Source: Victivallales bacterium (GTDB lineage Bacteria > Verrucomicrobiota > Lentisphaeria > Oligosphaerales > Oligosphaeraceae). Taken from it: 32,388 bases of DNA. The translations under genes were made by a program, and so were the position numbers. The stretch is taken from NCBI GenBank assembly GCA_017554445.1, contig JAFZIJ010000169.1:1-32388 (forward strand). The letters run 5' to 3'. Shown here in pieces: positions 17,401 through 25,132 of the stretch. The notes beneath the pieces were generated by a model. That model did no database searches and was not told the DNA's origin. It worked only from the letters and a program-made list of their open reading frames with translations. Position 1 is the stretch's first letter; every line of letters begins with the position of its first letter.

Positions 17401-17941
17401 GAGTGGAATACACATATTCCTTAAATGTTCCAACTTTGTCACTTAGGCACAGATTGTCCAGCCAGATCGTCGAATCCTCCCGCGGCATCCGCCGATATAG
17501 CAAAATTCTAGTCGGATATTTCGGATTGCCGTCCGCGTCTTTCATGTTCAAAAACAACTGGACAGGCGATTTACGGCGAGGCTCCACGCCCATGCCGCCG
17601 TAAATCGGCGTTCCCGCCGCAAAATCCATGCGGTAACTAATGTCCAGATTCGCCTCCTCCTCATGCCAGACGGAAAACGTCAGCACGGATTGGCCTTTGT
17701 ATTCTTCTGGCGAAAACGTGATGAAAACGCCTGGCCACGTGTCCTTTGCCGCACCTTTGAAGAATATCTTCGCGCTTTTCGCGCCATCCACGGCATGTTC
17801 GCCGACGATTTCCAAAACAGCACCGTCCGGCCGGACATGGCTCTGCCATCCCTCCCCGTCCTCAAATGAAATCTTCCCCTGTCCACGCAGGACACCGGCA
17901 CACAAGACGGCAGCCACCGCCGCGACGAACCATTTTCGCAT
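14465..17941 (-). CDS. Secreted DUF4091-type glycosidase-like protein with CBM9-like module
   Basis: The 1158-residue protein has a signal peptide (residues 1-20), an N-terminal beta-sandwich (about 22-160, CBM-like) and a TIM-barrel-like centre (about 360-620). The DUF4091 signature REGIDDYKYIKYL lies near 630-645. A family-9-like carbohydrate-binding module follows at about 760-950 (APVLDGKLDDDCW ... SDDCVEVFIDSD), then a C-terminal beta domain. DUF4091 proteins occur with polysaccharide-degradation genes; enzyme activity and substrate are not established. It lies 20 bp downstream of mgtC on the same strand and is probably co-transcribed. AGGAG precedes ATG 17941. Catalytic residues cannot be named with confidence. 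Confidence 0.82.
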   Translation of the reverse strand: MRKWFVAAVAAVLCAGVLRGQGKISFEDGEGWQSHVRPDGAVLEIVGEHAVDGAKSAKIFFKGAAKDTWPGVFITFSPEEYKGQSVLTFSVWHEEEANLDISYRMDFAAGTPIYGGMGVEPRRKSPVQLFLNMKDADGNPKYPTRILLYRRMPREDSTIWLDNLCLSDKVGTFKEYVYSTPSIGRDVTEEENAMGAQLFQLHWMKHVFPNRKPYPEETAAVVLKATACPGETEPMTLSIHALKDLNAVTISFPKALESDNGGTIPADAFSVSTIRCMNKRPMYQSKSYYANIPMILDGEQTLQIKNGTTRSFWLDVAVPKDAKAGLYKGMAVLDLDGVKTSIPVEIRVRGFVLPDEKTQFFGEYYTHPGNIALIDSDLAYMRSLGMTSLGLCISPNVDNCRYENGKAILSWKDDDAFVAVMEAYKRHGYPCPIILLADPGVTFARKQGLKMTQDEFFTAHQAFWKAMLEEVKNRGWAELIVQPVDEPAWRGKAAMDENVNLLKSLKQVPGLRTEQDGPGDAYFHNVAGPYADVWNYNGAVGTPEVMAKLKKEGRLAMLYNCDVESYRPVTSRYVAGFFQVRSGADGVFNWAFRSFHGSPFNDFDSPLGDTTNYYPGEGKIKGGPGIGLVSSREGIDDYKYIKYLRQLIKEHPGEKADYAESVLNAILESIQYRPAVRNEAHFDSLPDRREDGKGQFMNFLNLRTGWELEDYDRAREIIAGQIEELLGLAEKTQGGKTAVLSCQLKNDNSSLSGGKGFYIKKKHQVTVANCKSAPVLDGKLDDDCWKTAGIMGNFSLIDGGKPTAETKAWVTTDGVNLYVAVECEEKLMGNIIANVRENQGAVYSDDCVEVFIDSDYLEQDYYQVCVNSLGYYYTGGSKGLWQPALKTAASRGDDRWTVEMAIPLADLKIKGRLFGFNVCRERRPLEVFELICWSPTGERFGEPRRFGEASFGSTLLAGISLDGVKPGNSSMTVYLRDDKPYENLSLCIDYKLVAKGQTIDRGTVTYSGIQLSGKMDGPLVDLKPFEQKVQLKQGGELQVFVLLKDKDGNILAKRMQQKTVPDVMSLESNWPFTNRWHWRCFGHMQYGAEDGQELEMTVWAKSNPDRKTVVKLKEKDNLALIKLAEGAFLPLDEICAELRDVRTKRVLGHAEKKIFTIR

Positions 17942-17961
17942 AGAATACTCCTACGAAAGTA

Positions 17962-18690
17962 TCAGCCGTTCCGTTTGAACGATACTAATCTGATTTTCGG
18001 ATAATGTTCATTTATGTCTTGGATAAGCTTGAAGGCGTGCTCTGCGTTCGATTCATGGAAACGACCTTCCACATAAAAGTCACCCGTCACAAGTTTTGCT
18101 TCATGATTCACGGTTATGTTCAATGTCGCCACGGAGAAATGCGCGTATTGATGATCCCCCTTGATGAATTTGTAAATCTCATGCATATCTTCGCTGCTCT
18201 CCCCGATAATATTCAATTGGAATGGGAAGATGCGATTCATCTTCTTTTCATACCACTTACCGATGAAAACCAGAATCAATTCGCCTCCCGTCATCGTCAA
18301 GGCGATCATGATCTGATTGACGCCGCAGGCCATGCCGACCGCCGCGGAAAACCACAGGCAGGCAGCCGTCGTAAGCCCTTTGATTGTAAAACCTTCCTTT
18401 ACAATCGTTCCCGCGCCAAGAAAACCGATGCCGGACACAATCTGCGCGGCGATTCGCCCGACGTCGCCACGGAGATTCTCTGCACCAGGAAAAGGCAGCG
18501 CGCATGACGGTATAAGCAACGACAGAAACGTGAACATCGCCGATCCAAGAGCCACCAGCATGTGCGTCCGCAATCCAGCAGAACGCCCGTGCAGGTCTCG
18601 TTCCCAACCAATCATTACTCCGCAGATCGCCGCGAATAACAACCGCTTCAATATCTCAAAATACAAACCCCAGTCTTGCAATTCGTACAT
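17962..18690 (-). CDS. mgtC: MgtC/SapB family membrane protein
   Basis: The 242-residue protein has the MgtC core: four to five N-terminal helices including AAICGVMIGWERDLHGRSAG (about 16-35), then HMLVALGSAMFT and QIVSGIGFLGAGTI (about 86-99). A soluble ACT-like C-terminal domain covers about 150-242. MgtC proteins act in Mg2+-limited growth and modulate the F1Fo ATPase in pathogens; in free-living or gut commensals the role is less clear. The upstream leader holds a terminator-like hairpin and a 52-codon ORF overlapping this start, which suggests attenuation control. It precedes the DUF4091 gene by 20 bp. Confidence 0.88.
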   Translation of the reverse strand: MYELQDWGLYFEILKRLLFAAICGVMIGWERDLHGRSAGLRTHMLVALGSAMFTFLSLLIPSCALPFPGAENLRGDVGRIAAQIVSGIGFLGAGTIVKEGFTIKGLTTAACLWFSAAVGMACGVNQIMIALTMTGGELILVFIGKWYEKKMNRIFPFQLNIIGESSEDMHEIYKFIKGDHQYAHFSVATLNITVNHEAKLVTGDFYVEGRFHESNAEHAFKLIQDINEHYPKIRLVSFKRNG

Positions 18691-18806
18691 TGCCTGAAAA
18701 CCCTTAATACTACGTTCAAATTGATGTTCGTAAATGTGACTGCCAAAAAACAGTCAAGGCGGCTTCCGTTCCGACGAAACGAGCCGCCTCCTTGGTTCAT
18801 ATTCAT
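18648..18806 (-). CDS. Possible 52-codon leader ORF overlapping the mgtC start
   Basis: ATG 18806 has AAGGA eight bases upstream. The frame begins MNMNQGGGSFRRNG, runs straight through the terminator-like hairpin (18789-18757) and its U-run, and ends at TGA 18650-18648, 43 bp inside mgtC in another frame. Salmonella mgtC also has short leader ORFs (mgtM, mgtP) controlling attenuation; that this ORF acts alike is inference from position. It may not be translated. Confidence 0.35.
   Translation of the reverse strand: MNMNQGGGSFRRNGSRLDCFLAVTFTNINLNVVLRVFRQCTNCKTGVCILRY
18744..18789 (-). promoter_or_regulatory. Terminator-like hairpin in the mgtC leader (candidate attenuator)
   Basis: On the minus strand AGGCGGCT (18789-18782) pairs with AGCCGCCT (18764-18757), with an inner CGTT/AACG stem, followed after 6 nt by a U6 run (18750-18745). 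No minus-strand gene lies upstream, so the hairpin sits inside the mgtC 5' leader about 55-100 nt before its start and would stop leader transcripts before mgtC. On the plus strand there is no T-run. Confidence 0.55.
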
Positions 18807-18925
18807 AATATTATTCCTTGTTTTTGAATAATCAACACAATATATTATTTTTCTTTCCCTAAAATCACATATTTTTCAAAAAAAATGCAATGGCGAACAG
18901 CCACAAGCCATAAACTACTAAAATC

Positions 18926-19780
18926 GTGGACAAATTCATTCTTCTCATCGTTCTCTTCCTTCTGGCCGGCGCCATCCCTTTGCACGGCGGCCTTGAACTC
19001 GCCGTTTTCAGGACACCCGTCTTCTGGTCGCTTCTCGCCATTCTCGCAGTTTGGTGCATCATCGCCTGTTGCAAGCCAAAACGCTTCAAATCTTTGCGCG
19101 GCATAGGCTTCCTGCTTGCCCACGGGGGTGTCGCCCTCCTCTTGCTTGGAGCGGCCATCGGCCTGTTCGCCGGCAAGAAAACGCAGTTCGCCGCCTATAT
19201 CGGCGCACAACCCGCCAACGAACTGCCTGGCCCCGCCAACACGACCTATCCGCTCGACTTCTCCCTCGCCGTCACCGATTTCAAGGTCGATTACTATCCG
19301 CCTTCCTATCATTACTACGCGCCGCCCGCGAAGGAAGGCGACGATTTCACGCTCGTCAAGACATTGAAGCCCAACATGGACGGAACAATCGCCCTCCCCA
19401 AACATGGCGGTACGATTTCCAAAGAATTATTGACGGATGAAGACGGTCATTGGAAAACACAAATCTTCCTCGACAACAACTACTTGCTCCACAAAGCCGC
19501 CCCGACGCCAAAGCTGTTCGAAGCGACGGCGCAACTGACGCTTCCAGACGGAACCGCCCTCCCACCGCAGGCATTCAGCGTCAACCACCCGCTCAATTTC
19601 CATGGATGGCGCTTCTATCTCATGTCCCATGACACGCAGAACAACGAATACATCGTCATCACGGCGCGCCGCGATCCAGGCCGATATTGCGTCATCGCAG
19701 GCATTTGGATGATCATCGTCGGCGTTGCCGTCCTCTGCTGGTTCTCACAATCCCATACGGAGGCCACACGAGATGTTTAA
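18926..19780 (+). CDS. resB: ResB-like cytochrome c biogenesis protein
   Basis: The 284-residue membrane protein has three N-terminal helices (about 4-20, 30-48, 57-82), a large extracytoplasmic domain (85-250) and a last helix (258-277). This is the ResB/Ccs1 layout in a short form; many ResB proteins are longer than 400 residues. With CcsA it forms System II, which carries haem across the membrane and attaches it to apocytochrome c. The start is GTG 18926 with only a weak ribosome site. The next gene overlaps by 8 bp and encodes the CcsA partner, which supports the call. Confidence 0.82.
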   Translation: MDKFILLIVLFLLAGAIPLHGGLELAVFRTPVFWSLLAILAVWCIIACCKPKRFKSLRGIGFLLAHGGVALLLLGAAIGLFAGKKTQFAAYIGAQPANELPGPANTTYPLDFSLAVTDFKVDYYPPSYHYYAPPAKEGDDFTLVKTLKPNMDGTIALPKHGGTISKELLTDEDGHWKTQIFLDNNYLLHKAAPTPKLFEATAQLTLPDGTALPPQAFSVNHPLNFHGWRFYLMSHDTQNNEYIVITARRDPGRYCVIAGIWMIIVGVAVLCWFSQSHTEATRDV

Positions 19781-20555
19781 CGAAACAACCTTCATCATTT
19801 TGGCTGCAACCGCCGCCTTCGGCTACGGTCTTGCCTTCTTGTTCGACATTGCTAAAAAGCAACGCCCCGCCATCGGCGTGTTCATCACCGCATGGCTTCT
19901 CAATCTACTGACCATCATCGGCAACTACGTCGTCTGCGGCCATCCGCCATTCGGCAACATGGTCCATGTGCTCGTCTTCCTGTCGCTTTGCTTCCTTCCG
20001 CTCCATCTTGTTATCCGCAAACGGTTTAATCTCGATTGGACGTTGCCGCATTTCGCCTTTGCCTCCCTCTTCCCGCTCATCGGCACGTTTTTCATGGAAC
20101 GCAATCTCGCATGGCAGCGCGTTCCCGCCCTGCAGTCGCCGTGGTTCGTTCCGCACGTCCTTTCCTACATGGTTTCCTACGCGACGGCCGCCGTCGCCTT
20201 CCTGCTCATGCTCACCAGCCTCTGCACACGCGACGAAGAGCTGAAACTGAAACGCCACAACGCCGCCCGCTCCGTCATCCGTATTGCCCTCCCGCTCATG
20301 ACGTTCGGACTTTGGAGCGGCGCCCTCTGGGCCGAAGAGGCGTGGGGCATCTACTGGTCGTGGGACCCCAAGGAGACATGGGCGCTCATCACATGGTGCC
20401 TCTATCTCGCCTCCCTCCACGCCTATTACCGTCCGGATGGCCGCAAACGCGCCGTCTGGACGCATCTTTTGGCATTTGCCGCCCTTGTCACAACGTTCCT
20501 CGTCGTCAATCTCCTTCCGAAATTCGGCAACACCCTTCATAGCTACGCAAAATAA
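19773..20555 (+). CDS. ccsA: CcsA/ResC-type cytochrome c haem-handling protein
   Basis: The 260-residue polytopic protein carries the tryptophan-rich haem-binding WWD motif WGIYWSWDPKETW at 191-203, flanked by likely haem-ligand histidines H128 (VPHVLSY) and H216 (SLHAYYR). It presents haem for attachment to CXXCH apocytochromes outside the inner membrane. GGAGG at 19759-19763 precedes ATG 19773, which lies within the end of resB, so the pair is coupled. Its presence implies the host makes c-type cytochromes, though no cytochrome gene is in this window. Assignment is firm. Confidence 0.93.
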   Translation: MFNETTFIILAATAAFGYGLAFLFDIAKKQRPAIGVFITAWLLNLLTIIGNYVVCGHPPFGNMVHVLVFLSLCFLPLHLVIRKRFNLDWTLPHFAFASLFPLIGTFFMERNLAWQRVPALQSPWFVPHVLSYMVSYATAAVAFLLMLTSLCTRDEELKLKRHNAARSVIRIALPLMTFGLWSGALWAEEAWGIYWSWDPKETWALITWCLYLASLHAYYRPDGRKRAVWTHLLAFAALVTTFLVVNLLPKFGNTLHSYAK

Positions 20556-20583
20556 CAAATAATCCATAACCACAATTACGATC

Positions 20584-23500
20584 ATGATGAAACAACTGCT
20601 CGCTTTTCTAGCCATTTCCGGCATGGTTGCGTCGAATGGCCTCCATGCAGATGAAAATCCTTTCACGACCGTTGTTGATTTTCGCTCCCTGCCTGTCGAA
20701 GTCGAGACTCACAAGGCGGAAGAACGGCAGCAATCCGCCAAAATCATTCAAATCGACAACCAGCCGCAATTCAGAGTGCAATGGAATCAATCCATCGGCC
20801 CTTTCATGGAATTCTGCCTTCCTTCCCATTACGCCAACACGCACGCCAAACTTCCCATCTTCACGACCGCCCGCTGCAAACTCCGCGTATTTCTGCCGGA
20901 AAACCATTCCGTCCACCATCTAAATTTGCGCCTTCGCGACAGCGAAAACGAAATCTTCCAATATGCATGTGATGTCTCCAAACTCCCCGCCGGATGGCAT
21001 ACGCTCGAATATAACGTCAACAGCAACGGTGAAAAGGCCGGCTGCTGGGGCGGCGGCAGAAATCCCAACAAACGAATGGACTTCCCAGTTCGTTTCCACG
21101 GTTTGGGCATCGACTACATTCTCGACAAGGCGAACGGCATGACCAATTGGTTTACTCTCGAATCCGTCCAGATCGGCGACATCGTTGAACTTATGCCGCG
21201 CTATGCCGTTATTGACACAGGCCATCCCATCCATATTCTCCCTCCCGGGCAGGAAAACAATCTTCGCATCATTCTCGACAACGATTCCCCCCGCACGATC
21301 CGCGGCACGCTCGAATACACGATCTCCGACTATAAACAAACCATCATCAACCAAGCCTCGCTACCGCTGGACGTCTCGTCGAAAACGACATTTTCCGCCC
21401 CCGTGAAAACTCCCGCCCAATTCGGCGTCTATCACGTCAAGACAATCGTAAAAGACAATGACAAACGTATTCCGCAAGCCGAAAAAACGACCAGTTTCGC
21501 CTATATGAAGCCAGTCGGTGCGACCTCCGGACGCGCCGAAGGTTTCCTCTTCGGTGTCTGTTCGCATCCACAGCGGAATTCAGCTGAAACAATTAAAATG
21601 GAAGCACTTGCAGCTGCTGAAGTCGGCATCAAGATTCTTCGTGAGGATATCAGTTGGGATCTCATGCAACCATCAAAGGACCGCTGGAATTTCGAACCGT
21701 TCGACCGCGTCGTTAATCTCTTTGGCGAACAAGGCGTCGAAATTCAAGCCATCTACGACTACTGCCCCCACTGGGCGACCGCAAAAGACTGGAAGCCATT
21801 GGACAGCACGAAACGCGGCGTTCCACGGCCGGATTATGATCTCTGGCGGACTTTTATCGCCGAATTCTCCAAACGCTACAAAGACGCAATCCGCTATGGC
21901 GAAGTCTGGAACGAGCCCGATCTCATCGGCTTCGCCAATTACTCGGCGGAGGAATACATTCAATTGATGAAAATCGCCTACGAGGAAGTCAAAAAATACG
22001 CTCCGAATACCTACGTTCTCACAGGCGGATTCGCCCTCATGCCGCCGTCGTCCCATGCCGCACTCATTGATCCGGACCACATGAAAAAGACGCTCACGCT
22101 CGGTCGTGGATCGTATGACGTTCATGCCTTCCACGGCCATGGACGCCTCGCCGGCTACCGCATGCAACTCGACAACATGTTCAAATTGCGCAAGGAGGAA
22201 AACATCACCGCCCCATGGTACGCCAATGAAACCGCCCTGCCATCATCGGACGGCGGCGAGCATTTTCAGGCCATCACCCTTTTCCAGAAATTCCTCTACA
22301 GCTGGGCGCGCGGCGCCATCGGATATAACTGGTATGATTTGCGAAATGACGGCTATGACGTAACTTACGGTGAACACAATTTCGGCCTTGTCACCCGTGA
22401 TTTCTATCCCAAATGCGCCTACGCCACCTACAACACGCTAGCCACGCTCTATACAAAAGCTGCATATATTGCCGACATGGATTTCGGTCCGCAAATCGAT
22501 GCATTCGCCTTCCGTGCGCAAAACGGCGATTTGCTCATCCCCAGCTGGAATCTCAACCGCGCACAGGAAAACACGATGGTCATTCTCGTCGGCATTACCG
22601 GAAAAGCCTCCGTCATCGATCTTTACGGCAATGAAACTCCGCTGGAGACGGAAAACAACGCCATCGTTTACAAAATCGAACGAAATCCCGCCACGCTCCG
22701 TATCCAAGGGCAGGAAAAACTTCCTGTCAACGGCGGCCATTTCTTCACCGTCGCCGCCCATGAGCCTATCATGAAAGGTAACGGTAATTGTAAAGAATAT
22801 CTTGAGCGTCAAAAAGACTTCTTCATCCTGCCCGGACAGGACAACACGCTTTCATTCATCTTCCGCAATCCAACCGCCCATGACATCACGGCGGACGTCG
22901 AACTCGACATGCCCGAAAGCCTCCGTTGTTCGCAGCCGAAACAGTCTGTCACCATCCCGCCAAACAGCCAGCGGGACATGACATTCAAACTCATAGCGTC
23001 AAAGGACTTCGGCAGCAATGGTATTTCCGTTCCGATCATCGCGAACTCAACATTCGGCAATCTTTGGAAAGGACGGCTCACTGTCACCGCTAATCCTGTC
23101 ATCGTGCTGCCCGCAGATGGAAATCAACCGCAGTTCACACTCAATGATCGTATGCAATACGTCAAACTCGTGGCGGAAGCCCCTGAATTACAACATCTGA
23201 CATGGAGCGGCCCAGATGACCTTTCTGCCAACGTCTGGCTTGAACTCACAAAGGATGATTTCATCCTCAAAGCCGTCGTCATCGACGACATCCATGCCCA
23301 GCCGTTCACCGACGACAAGCTGTGGCAAGGCGACAGCATCCAGTTCGCGCTCTGTCTCGGCGACACTCCCTACTATGAATTCGGCATTGCGCGTAATCAA
23401 GACGGCTCCAGCAACACAGCCACCTACATCGCCCCGCCCAACCGTCATCCAAAGCTTCATTTGACGACCATTCGCGATGAAGCCACGCATACCACGACCT

Positions 23501-23697
23501 ACGTCTGCTCCATTCCGCGAGCCGATCTGGGGCTCACGCCGCAACGTGCGCAGGACGGCTTCCTCTTCAATCTCATCGTCAATGACAACGATGGCGACAC
23601 TCGCGAAGGCTATCTCGAACTCGCGCCCGGCATCGGCCGCGAAAAGAATGCCCGCTACTTCCAACTGATCAAAGAAAGATATCCAAAAAATGATTAA
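20584..23697 (+). CDS. Secreted clan GH-A (GH39-like) glycoside hydrolase with CBM9-like C-terminus
   Basis: The 1037-residue protein starts with a signal peptide (about residues 1-22) followed by a beta-rich N-terminal region (30-300). A TIM barrel spans about 310-640. E444 in EVWNEPDL is the acid/base and E549 in WYANETALPS the likely nucleophile, 105 residues apart as in clan GH-A. After an Ig-like segment (about 740-850) comes a family-9-like carbohydrate-binding or DOMON-type module (about 850-1030, WQGDSIQFALCLGD). It probably acts on plant or mucin glycans outside the cell; the exact family (GH39, GH5 or GH51-like) is not certain. It starts 28 bp after ccsA, and the 3' end runs into tandem repeats. 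Confidence 0.82.
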   Translation: MMKQLLAFLAISGMVASNGLHADENPFTTVVDFRSLPVEVETHKAEERQQSAKIIQIDNQPQFRVQWNQSIGPFMEFCLPSHYANTHAKLPIFTTARCKLRVFLPENHSVHHLNLRLRDSENEIFQYACDVSKLPAGWHTLEYNVNSNGEKAGCWGGGRNPNKRMDFPVRFHGLGIDYILDKANGMTNWFTLESVQIGDIVELMPRYAVIDTGHPIHILPPGQENNLRIILDNDSPRTIRGTLEYTISDYKQTIINQASLPLDVSSKTTFSAPVKTPAQFGVYHVKTIVKDNDKRIPQAEKTTSFAYMKPVGATSGRAEGFLFGVCSHPQRNSAETIKMEALAAAEVGIKILREDISWDLMQPSKDRWNFEPFDRVVNLFGEQGVEIQAIYDYCPHWATAKDWKPLDSTKRGVPRPDYDLWRTFIAEFSKRYKDAIRYGEVWNEPDLIGFANYSAEEYIQLMKIAYEEVKKYAPNTYVLTGGFALMPPSSHAALIDPDHMKKTLTLGRGSYDVHAFHGHGRLAGYRMQLDNMFKLRKEENITAPWYANETALPSSDGGEHFQAITLFQKFLYSWARGAIGYNWYDLRNDGYDVTYGEHNFGLVTRDFYPKCAYATYNTLATLYTKAAYIADMDFGPQIDAFAFRAQNGDLLIPSWNLNRAQENTMVILVGITGKASVIDLYGNETPLETENNAIVYKIERNPATLRIQGQEKLPVNGGHFFTVAAHEPIMKGNGNCKEYLERQKDFFILPGQDNTLSFIFRNPTAHDITADVELDMPESLRCSQPKQSVTIPPNSQRDMTFKLIASKDFGSNGISVPIIANSTFGNLWKGRLTVTANPVIVLPADGNQPQFTLNDRMQYVKLVAEAPELQHLTWSGPDDLSANVWLELTKDDFILKAVVIDDIHAQPFTDDKLWQGDSIQFALCLGDTPYYEFGIARNQDGSSNTATYIAPPNRHPKLHLTTIRDEATHTTTYVCSIPRADLGLTPQRAQDGFLFNLIVNDNDGDTREGYLELAPGIGREKNARYFQLIKERYPKND

Positions 23698-23779
23698 TCA
23701 TTAATCATTGTCTCTGCGTCTTTGCGTCTCTGCGTCTCTGCGTTAAATACTATCATTACTCATTACTCATTACTCATTA
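23691..23779. repeat. Three adjacent short tandem arrays (STRR-like)
   Basis: ATTAATC is repeated twice plus a partial copy (23693-23709, overlapping the upstream stop codon). CTCTGCGT is repeated four times (23712-23743, the second copy CTTTGCGT). ATTACTC is repeated 3.6 times (23755-23779). The arrays fill the gap between two hydrolase genes and resemble the 7-bp STRR repeats known from cyanobacteria. Confidence 0.8.
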
Positions 23780-23790
23780 AGAGAAAAGCC

Positions 23791-24906
23791 ATGTCTAAAC
23801 AACAAATCGATGTCGCTGCTTTCGTCTGGCCCTCCTACACAGGAGACGAGCCACGGACCAGAATGTTCTGGCCGGAGGGAATCGGCGAATGGCAATCTGT
23901 CAAAAACTCCGTCAAAGGCGCCCCGTTCCACAACTGGCCACGCAAGCCCCTCTGGGGCTACGTCAACGAAGCCGACCCGTATGTCATGCAGATGGAAATC
24001 GCCGCTGCCGCCGACCACGGCGTCAACGTCTTCATCTACGACTGGTATTGGTTCGACAACCGCCCCTTCCTTGAACAATGCCTCGACAACGGCTTTCTCC
24101 AAGCCGCCAACCGCGACCGCATGAAATTCTATCTCATGTGGGCCAACCACGACGCAAACAACGTCTGGAACATCAATCTCTCCGATGATTTCGGCAACAC
24201 CGTCATCTGGGGCGGTGCCGTCCCGCGCAAACAATTCGAAATCATCGTCCACCGCGTCATCGAACGGTATTTCTCACAGCCGAACTACTACACCATTGAC
24301 GGCAAGCCCGTCTTCATGATCTACGAACTCGAAAATCTCATCAACGGCCTCGGCGGCGTCGATGAATGCCGTAAGTCGTTGGACTGGTTCCGTGAAGAAA
24401 CCGTCCGCGCGGGCTTCCCCGGCCTCCATCTACAAGCCACCGCCTGGAGCAAAAACGGCACGAATCTCAGCGGCGTCGATGCCCATGGCGGTCTGAACCG
24501 TTCGCAGTTCGACGCGCTCGGTTTCGACAGCATCACCCACTACCAGTTCGTGCATTTCACGAACATGAACCGCGATTACAAGGATATTCTCATCGATGTT
24601 CAAAAGGAATGGGAGAAAATCGATACCAACTATCCCATCCCGTACTTTCCGCATGTCTCCATCGGATGGGACAACAACCCGCGTTTCAAACGCTTCCGTG
24701 AATACGTCTGCCGCAACAACCCGCCGGAGGAATTTGAAAAAGCCCTCCACATGGCGAAGGATTTCGTCATCGCCCATCCGCAGCAGCAACCGCTTGTCAC
24801 GCTCAACAGTTGGAACGAATGGACGGAGACCAGTTATCTCGAACCCGACGATCTCCATGGCTACGGCTATCTAGAAGCCGTCAAACGCGTCTTCACCGAT
24901 AACTGA
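23791..24906 (+). CDS. GH99-like / WbsX-type glycan-acting protein
   Basis: The 371-residue protein matches the GH99-like domain family also called glycosyltransferase WbsX. It opens with VAAFVWPSYTGDEPRTR, then has AAAADHGVNVFIYDWYWFDNRPF (about 70-92), and ends with LNSWNEWTETSYLEPDD...GYLEAV, the family's NEW-x-E-x4-LEP signature. GH99 enzymes are endo-alpha-mannanases; WbsX proteins are tied to O-antigen synthesis, so the direction of the reaction is uncertain. No signal peptide is seen. ATG 23791 follows a tandem repeat array and has only a weak ribosome site. It is the last chromosomal gene before the tRNA. Confidence 0.85.
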   Translation: MSKQQIDVAAFVWPSYTGDEPRTRMFWPEGIGEWQSVKNSVKGAPFHNWPRKPLWGYVNEADPYVMQMEIAAAADHGVNVFIYDWYWFDNRPFLEQCLDNGFLQAANRDRMKFYLMWANHDANNVWNINLSDDFGNTVIWGGAVPRKQFEIIVHRVIERYFSQPNYYTIDGKPVFMIYELENLINGLGGVDECRKSLDWFREETVRAGFPGLHLQATAWSKNGTNLSGVDAHGGLNRSQFDALGFDSITHYQFVHFTNMNRDYKDILIDVQKEWEKIDTNYPIPYFPHVSIGWDNNPRFKRFREYVCRNNPPEEFEKALHMAKDFVIAHPQQQPLVTLNSWNEWTETSYLEPDDLHGYGYLEAVKRVFTDN

Positions 24907-24961
24907 TTTAACCTGTCAGTCTCATCTGGTGACTTTTTTCAGAAACAACAGCTCTTTTGAA

Positions 24962-24989
24962 TTGTTTTTTTCCCTTCATCACCTATATT
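24962..24989 (+). promoter_or_regulatory. Promoter of the tRNA-Pro gene
   Basis: TTGTTT (24962-24967) and TATATT (24984-24989) are 16 bp apart, and the -10 ends 13 bp before the mature tRNA. Confidence 0.5.
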
Positions 24990-25002
24990 AGTGTATCGAC
25001 CT

Positions 25003-25079
25003 CGGGGTGTAGCGCAGTTTGGTAGCGCGACTGGTTTGGGACCAGTAGGTCGCGAGTTCAAATCTCGCCGCCCCGACCA
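25003..25079 (+). tRNA. tRNA-Pro (anticodon TGG)
   Basis: The 77-nt sequence folds into a full cloverleaf. The acceptor CGGGGTG pairs with CGCCCCG, the anticodon arm is ACTGG-TTTGGGA-CCAGT with anticodon TGG, and the T arm is GCGAG-TTCAAAT-CTCGC. The 3' CCA is encoded. It stands at the border between ordinary chromosome and a mosaic accessory region, and tRNA 3' ends are common integration sites. No second copy of its 3' end is visible in the window. Confidence 0.95.
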
Positions 25080-25092
25080 TCCATTTTCCATC

Positions 25093-25130
25093 AGCCCTCA
25101 AGTCCTACCGTGGCCTTGAGGGCTTGTTGT
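25093..25130 (+). terminator. Terminator-like hairpin after tRNA-Pro
   Basis: AGCCCTCAAG (25093-25102) pairs with CTTGAGGGCT (25115-25124) across a 12-nt loop, followed by a T-rich tract (TGTTGTTT). It lies 13 nt after the tRNA. Confidence 0.7.
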
Positions 25131-25132
25131 TT

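Noticed and set aside
25003..25079. tRNA-Pro as the attachment site of the recombinase element
   Set aside because: The element ends lie inside the amidoligase gene about 480 bp away, and no copy of the tRNA 3' end occurs at the right end.
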